Origin: Diphasiastrum complanatum
Taxonomy: Eukaryota > Streptophyta > Lycopodiopsida > Lycopodiales > Lycopodiaceae
Assembly (NCBI GenBank): GCA_029204225.1
Contig: CM055111.1
Location: forward strand, 30,719,464 to 30,783,463
Direction of reading: 5' to 3'
Length of the DNA stretch: 64,000 nucleotides
Program-made: the position numbers and the translations under genes
In this document: positions 1 to 11,437 of the stretch, piece after piece
Position numbering within the stretch: position 1 is the first letter of the stretch
How the letters are laid out: each line of letters begins with the position of its first letter
The notes under the pieces: model-generated
Databases searched by the model: none
Seen by the model: only the letters and a program-made list of their open reading frames with translations
Told to the model about the DNA's origin: nothing

Positions 1-1434
1 AAGACATAGTTTATCCCTTATAAATCCATTTTCTTGAAAGGCATCAATCAAAATTATGACTTCTTTTAAGAACGTATCTTGTTTGTTACAACAGCACAGT
101 GCGGCAATGACCTATGAAACAATAATCCTATATGAATTATAGATTGGTCTATTTGAAGCCAGATGTATATATTGTAAAAATGGAAAAGGTAATTCTCTTA
201 TTTTGTCAAACTTTGAGAGGTGTGTCAGACTAGAAGTTTGATCAAAGGCAACAAATATATTTAAATAGCTGGTAGTGTTTCCTTTTGACAATTTTTTTTC
301 TATTTTTAAAAAGTCTAGAGGGTAGATCCAGATGGGTTCTCAGGAGTTCTTACTTGTGTTTCATCCATATAGAGCTGAATATAAGGGTTATTGATGAAAC
401 AAATGTCATCAATATATCTGAATGAGTGTATGGTCATTCATAAAAGTGGTACGACCTAATCTGGCAAGTCTCTTCATAAATTGTGCTTCAAAAAAGGATA
501 AATACCAATTACACCACGTTGCTAAACATGAAAAACCCATAGGTATATTTGTCTCCAGGTTTTGTTCCCTATTCTGACGATACAATTATCGATTAGGAGA
601 TCATTCCATTCATAGAGTAAATTAATATCAAGAGTGTGCCATTCGTGTATTGCTTTTTATCCCATGACCATTTGAATATCTCGCGTGTGTGATTTCACTA
701 CATCCCTAGCATGTATATGAAGCCACATGAAGAATGCATTCATCTGATTTTGGAGAGAAGCACCAAGAAAAAACTTGGGTAGGTTATTCATCATGAACCA
801 GATAGCATGGTCAAACCAAATGATGGAAGAGCTATTTTTGCATTTTTCACCACATCTACACTTGAAAAAAGGTCTTTTCCAGTTCCAGAATTTGGCTTGA
901 TGTAGGTTCATTCTATTGAAGCCGGTCTCAAAGTGGCCTCTAACTCTGGCCCAGGTTTGCTCAGAGGGACAACATGATGGTTTGAATTTGTTCATACGAA
1001 TGATGGTATCAAAAGAAACAGGGGTCTCAAGTGAAAAAAATTTATGCAAGGCACCCAACTTGCAAACTTTATTTCTTTTTTTGTCAAATGAGTCATCATG
1101 ATCCAAAGATCGATAGGGATGGGTGCGAGGAAATTGACAAAAGACAGACTCTAAAGTTTATAAGACATGAGGGTGGATTTGTACTCAATAATTCTGCTAG
1201 GAACAAAGGGTACTTGACAGCATTTAGATTGGCAAAAGTCATAAGAAGAAAAGTCACCAATGTCGCAAATGTCTTGAGAAAAGATCTCGAGCTGAGAGGC
1301 ACTATCCTCATCAAGGTCATCAGTAAAGACTAAAGGATGCGGTGATAGAGGAGTATCAAAAACAGGTCGGGAATGGATAGCAGGAGTAATACCATCAAGC
1401 ACGCAAACACTTTTTTAATGTTCATATTACAAAA
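1..1434 (-). mobile_element. Penelope-like retroelement copy A (decayed, runs off the window)
   Basis: Read on the minus strand this matches copy B at 56.9-59.0 kb piece by piece: an acidic stretch (DLDEDSASQLE), a Cys-rich block (FFKCRCGEKCKN), RT motif B (PMGFSC then WCNWYLSFFE) and RT motif C (YIDDICFIN, codons for YIDD at 405-416), followed by a thumb-like segment (KFDKIRELPFPF, then FQENGF). About 500 bp that in copy B encode motif A are missing, and there are several frameshifts and stops, so it is a dead copy. Similarity to copy B stops at about 1434, where the sequence changes abruptly. The 3' end lies outside the window. Assignment to Penelope-like elements rests on the RT motifs and on the flanking repeats of copy B; no endonuclease domain is visible. 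Confidence 0.7.
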
Positions 1435-2205
1435 CTTTTTCTCTTCATCGAGTGTCTTTCTTGCTCGTTGAATCTTGTTCGTTGAAGGACAATTATCAAC
1501 CTTAGTCTCCCCCTTGGTATTGCACTTCCCAATTGAAGGCTGCGTGGTTGCACTTTGCCTCGGACTTTGTGATGGTTGTCTTCAAGTTGCTCTGTTGACA
1601 CAGGCTCTCTTTGTAATTCATCAACACAAAATCTTTGCAATGATTGTGCCAAGAGACTTGGTAAAATCCTTTAGGCTTCATCGGTTGCCAATTTCTTGAC
1701 TTCCTGGGCTACTATTGGCTTGATAGATTCTACCAGCTTTGTCTTTTGTACGGTTTGCACGTGGGTGCATCTGCGTACCTTGAAACTTTTGTCAGATTGA
1801 TTTCTCCCTCTCTCATTTCATACCCAGGTGGCACAAAGAATTTTCGCTTATAGCACGTTAAGTTTGTGTGTGGACTGGACAACACAAGTGCATGTCGATC
1901 TACATATGCCAAATGCCTCCTTGCTATTTGTGAGTTTTGCATTGGACAATCCAAGCATGGATGGTTAAGTCCGCATTGTACACACGTAGGTTCGAATGTT
2001 GATGAATCACCTCGATGTGGACATTTGGCGACAAAATAGGAGTGGGAATCTAGGCTTGGTAAGGTTGTTAGTCTTCACTTTGGATCGGATCGTGGAATAG
2101 CCTAGATTTGTGCGACATTCATCTTTGTTGTTTTTTTTTTTCTCTTTTTGGTCTTTTCTAGATTGGTTTGTTCGTGCTAGCAACAGTAGAAGCCTCATAA
2201 CTCAT
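1435..2205. other. Unassigned stretch between two retroelements
   Basis: Short open frames occur on both strands (for example 1475-1699 plus and 1730-1954 minus), but none carries a motif I recognise and none is longer than 76 codons. The left edge coincides with the end of similarity between the two Penelope-like copies. Probably the interior or UTR of an older element. Confidence 0.4.
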
Positions 2206-2214
2206 TCAAAGAAC

Positions 2215-3615
2215 AGTGGATTGTGTAAGAAACTCATTTGTAGATATTTTAAGAGGGTGAACCACAACATCAAGGAGTGTCGTATTCGCATCTACAACGA
2301 GGCAAAGAAACAACAACAACAACATCTGAATTCTACTAATGCGACGAAATTTAAGGAACACACCTCTGATGAAGACAAACCATCAGAACTGTTAATGGCT
2401 TACAATAGTAGCGATGTAGACTACGATAGATGGTATCTCGATAGTGGTGCTACCCAATACATGACTCCTAGTACGTGGCTTATATAGAGATCAATTCTTC
2501 TGCCTCAGAAACTCTAGCATCATCCCCGTGGAAGGCAAAGGGACTGTCAAGATTGCATTCAAAATTCATTCTCTATTATGTTCCAAATGTTCTTCACATA
2601 ACTCAGTTATCTAAGAATTTGTTATCGACCTCTAAGATGACTGATGAGGGCTACAGTGCTACTTTCTCTTATGAACAATGTACAATCTCTGACAAAGAAA
2701 CTACTTTGACTACTTGCAGTCGAGTTGGAAATATATACATACTTTTTGACTCAATCGCACTAGCTACTACTCATGAAAATGTAGACGATGATGTTTTATT
2801 GTGGCATAGTCATTTTGGACATGCTAATACAAGATCCCTTTCTTACATGCGTTGTAATACTTTAGTTGATGGATTGTATTTCTCTCCTTCATTAGATAGG
2901 AAATCATTTTTCAGTGAATCTTGCATTTATGGCAAACACTCTAGAAGCAGATTCCCCAAAACACATTCCGTCAAGTCAAAACATGTATGAGATCTTGTAC
3001 ATAGTGATCTTTGCGGTCCAATGGCAATTCCATCCTTAGGAGATGCACTCTATTTTATCACTTTCATAGATGATTATTCTAGATGGTTTACAGTCTTGTT
3101 CATAAAGCATAAATCAGAAGCCTTTGAATGCTTCAAGAAATTTAAGGCCATGGCTGAGACCTAAACATCTACAAAGGTGAAAGCACTCTAAATTGATGGT
3201 GGCAGTGAATACATCTCTAAGGAGATGTTTGATTATCTAGCTGAACATGGCATTTGAAGACAATTTGTAACTTCCTACACACCTCATTAGAACGAAATTG
3301 CAGAAAGGAAGAATCGAACGCTTCTTAACTCAACTAGATCTATGCTACATCAATCGCACTTACCTGTGAAATTTTTGGGCAGAAGCTACTGCCAGAACCT
3401 GTTATGTAGAGAATAGATCCAACACTAAAGCCGTCAATACAGAACTCCTTATCAAGTATGGCATGGACACAAGCCTAGTGTCAGTCATTTTAATTTTTTT
3501 GGTTTTATATGTTTTTTTCATGTTCCTAAACAGCCTAGGAAGAAACTGAACGAGAAACATAGGACATTCAAGATGCTCAATTACAAAGACATTTGCATTG
3601 TAATTGAAAAAGATA
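2215..3615 (+). pseudogene. gag-pol: Ty1/copia gag-protease-integrase remnant
   Basis: Plus-strand copia polyprotein broken by stops and frameshifts. In order: a damaged gag zinc knuckle near 2240-2290 (the second Cys of CX2CX4HX4C is replaced by Phe), the aspartic protease active site in WYLDSGATQY near 2430-2460, the GAG-pre-integrase region (LLWHSHFGHA), and an integrase core with SDLCGPM, FITFIDDYSR, DGGSEYISKEM and AERKNRTLL. The three acidic DDE positions can still be read, but several in-frame stops follow 2989. Reverse transcriptase and LTRs are absent; similarity fades near 3610. It cannot make a functional product. Confidence 0.88.
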
Positions 3616-3846
3616 AGCATTGATACTAAATGTTTTGCAAAAAACATCTGCAAAGGTATCTTTATTTACAAATATATCACAAAATATGTACATCATTGGC
3701 ATGTTTCAAAAGCATCATTGCTCTACATGTTATCAGAATCAAAATCTGTTTGTACATCACGTGAACCCAATGTCTTCGAATGTGCTTCTCCAGAACATTG
3801 AGGTTTTGAATCTAGATCTAAAGATTTTACGACCTCAAGATAAACT

Positions 3847-4431
3847 TTAGTAAGTGCTATATTTTCTAGAGTATCTATCGAAATAGTTGTTTGGGCGACC
3901 ACTGACGTTCAGCAATGGTGCTACATAGTATAACAACCTAAACAAGCACCCCGCCCAATTAGGAGCAGAGAAGGACTCAACAATGTTGCTCAAGCATGCC
4001 CAGTGCTTTGCTCTCTTTTTGTGTGTGGGCTTGCATATCACAAAATATTTCGCTTTTCTGTTGTCGCCAAAGCACAACCGCAAAAATCTGAATTCGGTAT
4101 GTCCACAAGTGCTCGCATCGTTAGGTGCCTCCGCATTGTACAGAACAAATAATACAGGCTGCAAATTTTGTATTGTAGCATTACCCTGTTTTAAGGGAGT
4201 AGCCATCTCGTAATATCCCTCAAATACTGAGAGCTTTGTGTCATGCATTGACTTCAGGCTTCCTTTTATCCTCTCTTTGATATTTTGTTCCAAAAACAAT
4301 ACTCTGTGCTCCATCATTAGAGATTTCAAACAATGTCGTACCAACGACGTGATGTAACTAGAATCCAGTGATTCAATATTATCAAATATGTACAGGGTGG
4401 GACACTTAAAATTTGCTTTGCACAGGAACAC
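3847..4431 (-). CDS. Unrecognised 194-residue ORF
   Basis: An uninterrupted minus-strand frame of 194 codons lying between a dead copia and the 3' LTR region of the next copia element. The product is mixed in composition with several Cys and aromatic residues and no membrane segment, zinc knuckle or retroelement motif that I recognise. Its length in an AT-rich region is more than chance would usually give, so it may be a host exon fragment carried by a transposon, a lineage-specific element ORF, or a spurious frame. I assign no function. Its upstream end falls where the C1 LTR is expected to begin. Confidence 0.25.
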   Translation of the reverse strand: MFLCKANFKCPTLYIFDNIESLDSSYITSLVRHCLKSLMMEHRVLFLEQNIKERIKGSLKSMHDTKLSVFEGYYEMATPLKQGNATIQNLQPVLFVLYNAEAPNDASTCGHTEFRFLRLCFGDNRKAKYFVICKPTHKKRAKHWACLSNIVESFSAPNWAGCLFRLLYYVAPLLNVSGRPNNYFDRYSRKYSTY

Positions 4432-4439
4432 AGATCATG

Positions 4440-4678
4440 CTACACAGTAACACAGACAGAAAACACTCTCCACGGCAAGCTCACATAACAACTGTATTTC
4501 TCAAAATGAAATTACATTGTCATATAGTTGTTCACTTAGGCAACCCATGCATGACCCAGGTTGCCATTGGCGGGACGCGTGTCCTGTCGACTTGCCTCGT
4601 GGCGAGGCCAACTGATCCTTATCCACTGAAAGGACCCACAATACAGTAACACAATGATTATACTTTAATTCTAACTTT
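4440..4678 (-). repeat. Probable 3' LTR of copia element C1 (left edge uncertain)
   Basis: Directly 3' (minus strand) of a polypurine tract at 4679-4691 (AAGGGAGAAAG) that follows the RNase H stop. The LTR would begin TTAGAATTAAAG on the minus strand, not the usual TG. No partner LTR was found on the 5' side, so the inner boundary of about 4440 is an estimate. Confidence 0.4.
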
Positions 4679-4724
4679 CTCCCTTAAAGTAGAGTCTACT
4701 TTTTATACAGTCATATACATAGCT

Positions 4725-6371
4725 TTAAAGTTTATAAAGCTTTGATCTAAACTTATCAAACTTTTCTCCAGCAAGTGGCTTAGTGAAAATATCAGCTAGT
4801 TGTTCTTCTATGCTACAATGAACAACATGAATTTTACAACTCAGCAGCCTCTCACATATAAAGTGATACTGAATCTCAATGTGTTTAGTTCTCGCATGGA
4901 ACACTAGATTCTTTGCTAGCTGAATGCCACTTTGACTGTCGCATTGTAAAGTCGTGGGATTTTTCTGCTTCATGCCAACTTCTTCCAAGATTTGTCTCAA
5001 CCATATAACTTCTTGTGCTGCACTACACATTGCCTTATACTCTGCTTTTGTGGTGGAAAGAGCAATTGTACTTTGCTTCTTACTAGACCAAGAAAAGCAA
5101 CTACCACAAAACTGGAATACATACCCTGTGGTAGATCTACGATCATCATAGTCACCTCTCCAATCCGCATCCACATAGCCACGTAGCTCAGGTAAACCAT
5201 CATGCTTCCTGTAAATCAAGCCATACTCTGAAGTGCCTTTCACATAACGCAAAATGTGTTTAGCTGCCTTCCAATGCATTTCCATAGGTGCTGCCATAAA
5301 CTGACTTACAATGCCAACAACATAGCATATATCTGGTCTAGTTGTGGTAAGGTAAATCAAGCTCCCTACTAACTGTCTATACAGCGTGGCATCAAATGAC
5401 TGTGACTCATCAAGCTTAGAAAGCTTTTTACCTGGTTCAATAGTAGTGTTTACTGGTTTGCAATCCTGCAACCTAAACCTATGCAGCAACTCTTTGACAT
5501 ACTTCACCTGTGTTAAACTCACTTCGTGTCCTTTTTGCCACACTTCTACTCCAAGGCAGTAATGCATCAGGCTGAGATCTGTCATCTCGAATTGTTCCAT
5601 GAGGTCTTTCTTGATCATGTCTATCATCTCTTCATTATTTCTTGTAATAATCAAGTCATCAACATAAAGAGCAATCAAAGCAACCATACCATCAAAGCAT
5701 AAAAATATAGATTTGGATCAGAATGTGTTCTCACCATCTCCTTTGAATGAAAGTAGGCATCAATCCTGCTATACCACGCATGTGGTGCTTGTTTAAGACC
5801 ATAAAGTGCTTTCTTCAATTGACATACTTTATTTTCCTATCCCTTCAGGTTGATCCATGAACACTTCTTCTTCTAACTCACCATTTAGAAAAGCAGATTT
5901 CACATCCATCTGATGCAAAGGCCAACCAAAATGTGAAGCTAAAACAACAAGTAGACGTAGAGTATTCCACTTACAAACCGGTGCAAAGGTCTCCTCATAG
6001 TCGATGCCTTTACTTTGTGCATACCCTTTGATCACCAATCTTGCCGTGTGCTTTGCTATACTTCCATCTACATGGTACTTAGTCCTGTATACCCATTTGC
6101 AACCAATGGGTTTCTTGCCAACTGGTGGTTCTACTAAGTCCCATGTGCTATGCTTAGAAATTGACTCCATATCCTCTCCCATGGCCTTGACCCAAATGTC
6201 ATCATCCTTCGCTTCACCATAAGTCGAAGGTTCTTTGCTTTGAATAATGCTAGATAAGAGAGCATAATTTTCTTCATACCTTTCAGGTTGAGTCTTCTCT
6301 CTTGTTGATCTTCGTAGCTCTCCCTGGTTAGATGATCCTGGAAAGTCATCCATGTCGCGGCTCTCCAACAA
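4725..6371 (-). pseudogene. pol: C1 reverse transcriptase and RNase H
   Basis: RT fingers and palm start with IGCKWVYRTKY and HQMDVKSAFLNGELEEE (first catalytic Asp in QMDVKSAF). The catalytic box is intact as ALYVDDLIIT at about 5640-5670. The connection and RNase H part carries SLIYLTTTRPDI, YVDADWRGD, STTKAEYKAM, CDSQSGIQLAKN and ADIFTKPL, all classic copia RNase H landmarks, and ends at the expected distance from the polypurine tract. A frameshift at about 5690-5830 separates the two halves, so a single RT can no longer be made. The 320-codon downstream part is otherwise undamaged, suggesting a fairly recent element. Confidence 0.9.
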
Positions 6372-7374
6372 TCTCTCAAACCACTTAGGGAGCTTCCTGT
6401 CAGGTGATCGGTTTCCTGGTGAAAATGTATCCCACGATACATCCTGCTCCTTGCGTTTGTTACCTGCAACTTCAATCCTTCTTGCACCAAAGGTTTGTCC
6501 CTACCTCTCCAACCTGTCTCTTGAGGTTGAGTAGTAGTATCTTGAGATGTATCCTCATGTTCATCACTCGGAAGGTCAATGAATGGATCATCATCAAGTG
6601 GTATCCTCATTATACCATCTTTCCCACTGGATGTGTCTATCTTCTCAGCATCCTCGTCTTCATACATCTTGGATTCATCAAAGATAACATCACGGCTTAT
6701 ATGGATTTTGTTTTCCACTAGATCAAAACATCTATAGCCCTTCACAAGATCATCATATCCTAAGAATATGTACTTGATAGCTTTCACATCAAGTTTATGT
6801 CTCTCTTCCTTAGGAATGTGTACAAAGGCCTTACATCCAAAGATTCGCAAGTGGTTCACCTTTGGCTTCTTCTTCGTGAATGCTTCCTCAGGTGTTATCT
6901 TTGGTATGGCAATGGTAGGACTTCTATTTTGAAGATAGACTGTCGTGCTACATGCTTTTGACCAAAAATCTTTTGGTAGTTTCATCTTAGCTAGCATAGA
7001 TCTGGCACTTTCCACAATCGTACGATTCTTGCGCTCAGCTACACCATTGAGAGCAGGAGTATGAGCTTGCGTAAATTGTCTTTTAATCCCACATTGACCA
7101 CAAAGATCATTGAAGTCATTAGACTTGTACTCACCTCCACTATCTGATCTTAGGACTTTGATCTTCCTACCTGTCTGATTTTCGACCAATGCTTTGAAGC
7201 TCTTGAGGTTATGAAATGCATCTGATTTCTTCTTCAAGAAGTAGATCCACGTCTTACATGACATATCATCAATAAAGGTCATGAAATAGAAGGCTTTACC
7301 TAAGGACATGGTCCTCATAGGCCCGCATAAATCTGTGTGGATTAAATCCAGGATGTTCTTTGCTCTTGCAACAC
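6134..7374 (-). pseudogene. pol: C1 integrase core and C-terminus
   Basis: Carries HTDLCGPM just 5' of the longest frame, FMTFIDDMS, SDSGGEYKSNDF and NGVAERKNRTIVES, giving the D,D,E catalytic triad of copia integrase, then KVNHLRIFGCKAFVHIP and YIFLGYDDLVKGYR, the conserved region leading into the linker before RT. A solo LTR (7380-8061) separates this from the N-terminal HHCC part, and a frameshift near 6500 separates it from the linker and RT. Confidence 0.88.
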
Positions 7375-7379
7375 CCCCT

Positions 7380-8061
7380 TGTTAAAAATTCACAATTCTA
7401 GCTTGACTAGTTTTGGTCATATGACTCGTAAATAGTTAGATGGTCATGATGTGGCTTGTCACACGTGCCAAATAGCATAGGATTCCATTCATAAGGATGT
7501 TCTCAAGTAGACCTAAGTGTTAGAACCTTTGGAATGAGTCCAAATTATGCTTAGATACAAGGGAGAAAAAATAGGAGCTATTTTTGGTAATTTTTGCATT
7601 GTTGAGGGATCTCCAAGATTCCAACCCTAACTTGGTAGGGATGAAAGATCCACCAAAATTAGCATTAGGGATAGGTTTAGGGCTACTCATACCTGCCCAA
7701 AACCGTGATGGATCATGTATATATAGGTGATGATATCTCACCAAAATAAATCAAGCAATTTCATGTTTTTTCTCTCATAATGGTGCAATTGCTCTCTATG
7801 TTCATAATTGTTTGAGTACTTGTGATTACTAATGATTATAGGATTGAATGTAGGTATGGTGTAAAGTACTCAGACTGTGGGAGGCCATACTTTCACACGT
7901 GTGAAGCCTTCTTCAAGGATTTGGGCCATTTAGTGAGGTTCAAGCATAGATTTTTGATGGATTTTGATGGTTCAACTTGTGCTAATCTTATGAAATCATA
8001 ATCTATTGTTTCCCTCATCATTTCAAGTGTTTTAGGATCCTTATTTGCTGTAATTTTTACA
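7380..8061. repeat. Solo LTR inserted in C1 integrase, TSD AGGGG
   Basis: 682 bp beginning TGTTAAAAATTC and ending GTAATTTTTACA on the plus strand, flanked by CCCCT at 7375-7379 and 8062-8066 (AGGGG on the minus strand). Removing it and one duplication rejoins the integrase frame (from KFNKG to VARAKNILDLIH), which proves it is a later insertion. No coding domain lies inside. It contains the perfect 14-bp palindrome TTCACACGTGTGAA at 7892-7905. The element it derives from is not otherwise identified in the window. Confidence 0.9.
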
Positions 8062-8066
8062 CCCCT

Positions 8067-8656
8067 TTATTGAACTTCTCTCGATGCTGCTTCCCATATA
8101 CACAAGATTCGCACATCGATTTCTAGTGATCTTCTATGGTAGGCAATCCTGTTACCATCTCCAATTTTCTCATCAGACTGAGGCTTTCCAAGTTAAAGTG
8201 ACTAAGCCTCTTTTGCCACAACTTAGTTTGCGATGGAATGGACGATACAAGTCCATGTTGCCCCTTAATTGTAGCATTCAACCTGTACAATTTTGTATTG
8301 GGCTCTCTTACTCCATTCACAATAACTTTGAACTTTTGGTTCACATCCTTCACAAAGCAACAATCATGGGCAAATTCTACTTTCAACTTTTGATCAGTAA
8401 TGACTCCAACAGAAAGTAGATTTTTCTTCAAACCTGGTACATAAACTACCTCCCTGATTATCCTGCTTTTGCCATCAGGTAGTTGGATTGAAATGGTGCC
8501 TATCCCTTTGATCTTGCACACCTCACCATTTGCTTGTGAAACGGATGTTCCATTATCCAACATTTTCAAGCTGCTAAACCAATTCTTGTTACTAGTCACG
8601 TGTCTTGTGGCTCCCGAGTCAATATACCATGCTTGATCATCTTGATTAGATGACAA
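8067..8656 (-). pseudogene. pol: C1 protease and GAG-pre-integrase
   Basis: Retropepsin active site in AWYIDSGATRHVT near the start (residues 8-20 of the frame), then a VYVPGLKKNLLSV landmark and the GAG-pre-integrase segment LWQKRLSHFNLESL. A stop interrupts the frame just before the integrase Cys pair (MCESCVYGKQ), which continues to the solo-LTR boundary. Processing of a copia polyprotein would need this domain; here it is no longer joined in frame to gag or integrase. Confidence 0.85.
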
Positions 8657-9522
8657 TACAGATATGAAAATGCTAGAGCCTTTAATCTCACCTTCATCGA
8701 CAAGGTTACCTGGTTTTGGTTTCCCCTTGCCTTGTTCCGCCAGGAATTTGCGACATTCACTCTTCCAATGGCCCTTTTTACCACAATGGAAACACTTGCC
8801 TTTCTTCTTAGTCTTACTGGAAGATCCCTCGTCCTCCTGAGACTTGGCAAATTGTTGTTTAGACTTCTTCTTGCCCTTGCCCTTGCCTTGTTGTTGGCAT
8901 CTCGCAAGTGCCTAATCGTCAGTATTTTGACATCTAGCTTTCACCATTTCTCGACGTTGCTCTTCCTGCATCAAGATTCTTGTGAGCTCGTCAAAGGTTG
9001 GCAATCTTTCTCTTGATGCTATTCCGCTCAAAACATCTGATAGGGTTCTGCAATGCCACACAATGCATTGTGCACCAGATCCACATCACGCATGCGCTCA
9101 CCAATAGAATGCAGTTCATCCCTCATTGTCTTGATTTTGGTCATGTACGTCTGAATGTGCTCTCCTTGCTCCATCCGGGCACTATTCAGCTTTGACTTCA
9201 AAAACATGATTCTTGACGGATTTGACGTCTCAAACTGCTCCTTTAGCACATCCCATGCCTGTCTGGGTGTAACAGCATCACAAACGTGGGTAATGATGTG
9301 ATCCTTCACTGACAAGTTAATGAAGGTCAAAGCTTTCCTCATCTTTTTGTCAAACACTTTGATATCCGCTTCATTTAGCGGCCTTCTCTCATCACTTGTG
9401 ACGACTTCTCACATGTCTTTCTCCATCAGTATGTTTTTCATTTTGAATTTCCACATTGCATATTTGGAAATCCCGTCCAATTTGCTACTTTCACTCAAAA
9501 TGGACTCTCCCATGTTTGCCAT
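8657..9522 (-). pseudogene. gag: C1 gag
   Basis: The start chosen is the ATG at 9522 (MANMGESILSESSKLDG), since the copia gag signature W-K-F-K-M and the UBN2-type capsid region follow it. A stop interrupts after about 40 codons; the next open part (9357-9028) holds AWDVLKEQFETS and MTKIKTMRDEL. A zinc knuckle CFHCGKKGHWKSEC lies near 8760, preceded by a Lys-rich stretch. Gag would form the virus-like particle and bind element RNA. Two or more stops make this copy defective. Confidence 0.85.
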
Positions 9523-9615
9523 CACACAACTGCTTGAAACTTCTGCCGTAGGCTAAAAAAGTATGCCGAGGCCAACAGTATGTTAGAAGTTGAAAATAAT
9601 GTATCATCGTGTGTG

Positions 9616-9813
<198 letters not shown>

Positions 9814-9947
9814 CTAGTCATTTGTCTGTTGGTAGTTTTGTGTGTTCATTAAAGTTTGTGCACATAATGGTTGGATCTTGTGATAGAGAATCAATATAAT
9901 CACTTAACTCTTGGAATGAGCAATTTCCAGAAAAGGCACCTGGCGAG

Positions 9948-10332
9948 CTCTAAAGTTAGGCCATCCTTCGATTAAGTAGGGAAGTGCAAGAGAGATGGAT
10001 ATACCTAAAGGAGGTGATTTGGTTGGAGCTTAAGGAGCACATTTTACAGCTACCTACATGCTTGCAAGAGGAAATCCATAGCCATCTTAGGAAGTACTAC
10101 TATAACTGATGGGACCTTGATGAAGCCAAGGCAGAAGTTACATGGAGCCAAGCCGCATGCAACCAGTATCAACGGAGGGCGCTTGCATTTTTTGTTGCTG
10201 TGGGACTAGTGAAAAGCTTGAAGGCAGAGATGACATATAGCTCATCAATTTGGTACTATGGACATAGGGTGGATATGGAATGGCCTGTGGATGAATATGA
10301 TACATTTATGGTTCCTTCCACCCTTCCTACAT
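9948..10332 (+). pseudogene. Unrecognised exon-like fragment
   Basis: On the plus strand a frame of about 125 codons reads through with a single TGA near 10109. The predicted protein has ordinary composition (REVQERWIYLKEVIWLELK, later RALAFFVAVGLVKSLKAE) and does not look like gag, pol, helicase or low-complexity sequence. It lies between the (GA)n array and the inverted Helentron segment. It could be an exon of a host gene captured by a transposon, or part of an element ORF I do not know. No function is proposed. Confidence 0.3.
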
Positions 10333-10549
10333 AACAAATTTTTTGGATTTCAAGCTCTTGACCTTGTAGACGAGTCCCTCCCAACATATTAGAAGTAGTT
10401 TTTAACAACATGAAAGCCCAAGTCTGAAGTAACCATTTTAGATATGCATGTAATTTCTTTCCATTCTTGTAAACTTGTTCTAAGTAGTATAATATTCAAT
10501 CTACATGCTGCATTGTGTGGACCGATGATTTCGAGATTTGAAAAGTCGT

Positions 10550-11437
10550 TCAAGAAGATTCTATCAAAATCTCGATATCCTAAGTTAGAATGAAGTATTT
10601 GTTCAATATTTGTATCATGAATCACACCTTTTGTTGTTAGTTTTTTTATTTTGGAATGTACATTTTTGCAATCTTATCTAGATGGAACTAAGCACTTGGT
10701 GAATAAGTACTTTGATTGCCTTAAAAAATAGGTTTGTTGCATGTTGTGCAAAATTGAGTTTATAATAATTCCCATTTTGCAATGTGTTGATATGTATATT
10801 TATTAGAAATAGGCATCATGCGTCGTGTTCCAAATTATAGAGTTGGGTAATTAAGTTCTTTAGCATATGTATCTTGAAATATTCCAGTGGGATTTTGACC
10901 TTTACAAAGATGAACAGTTTTCATAATCAACAACATATTCATCACCTGTAAATGGGTGTATTAGCGTGTCATCCATAATAACTTTCTCATTATTAGTTTC
11001 ATGGTCTTTGGATTCATCTACAATTTATGAATATAAATGTTGAGCAATGTTGTCAAAGTGTGTTATCCATGGATGGTTAATTTCAATTTCTAGTTTTTGG
11101 TATAACGTCATCTTGAAAAGATCAATAAGAGTAGTCATTAGTTTCATGGGGTGAACTTTACCAACCATGTAGTTTGTTTTATATTCAAGTTTTCTTTTAA
11201 GGCCAATGATTATAACACTGTCATTTTAAACAAAACGTGGCAATATGCTTTGTACTTTGTCAAGATTGGCAAGCACATCTATAATGCTTCCAGTTGCTCC
11301 AAGCTAATTCAAATGCAATTCTAGGAGCCAATAAATGCTCTTCTAATTCATTGAGTATCATAATTGAAGGTATTTCAGAATTTAAAGACATATTTATAGG
11401 TGATAAAAATTTGGGCACTTTGTTTTGTAATACATTT
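10550..11437 (-). pseudogene. Helentron N-terminal region, inverted part (second half)
   Basis: Minus-strand reading from the gypsy junction gives FLSPINMSLNSEIPS, NELEEHLLAPRIAFELAW, ILPRFV and IIIGLKRKLEYKTNY, then NPTGIFQDTYAKELNYP and YQHIAKWEL, and ends at LGYRDFDRI near 10557. This is the usual order of the region N-terminal to Rep in Helentron/Helitron2 proteins (the LPR motif, the P...F.D..A.EL.FP block and a Y..IA.WE block). Many stops and frameshifts. It continues 5' at 18606-18930, the two halves being separated by the gypsy insertion. Confidence 0.62.

Larger units (their letters stand above)
4725..9522 (-). mobile_element. Ty1/copia retrotransposon C1, internal region
   Basis: Order on the minus strand is gag (9522-8657), protease and GAG-pre-integrase (8656-8067), solo-LTR insertion (7380-8061), integrase (about 7374-6500), reverse transcriptase (6371-5690) and RNase H (ending 4725), which is the canonical copia order. 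Indels break the frame in gag (a stop near 8909), between integrase and RT, and between the two RT halves (5829/5687), so the copy is inactive. The 5' LTR and primer-binding site are not visible: beyond the gag start the sequence runs into the (GA)n array. Confidence 0.9.
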
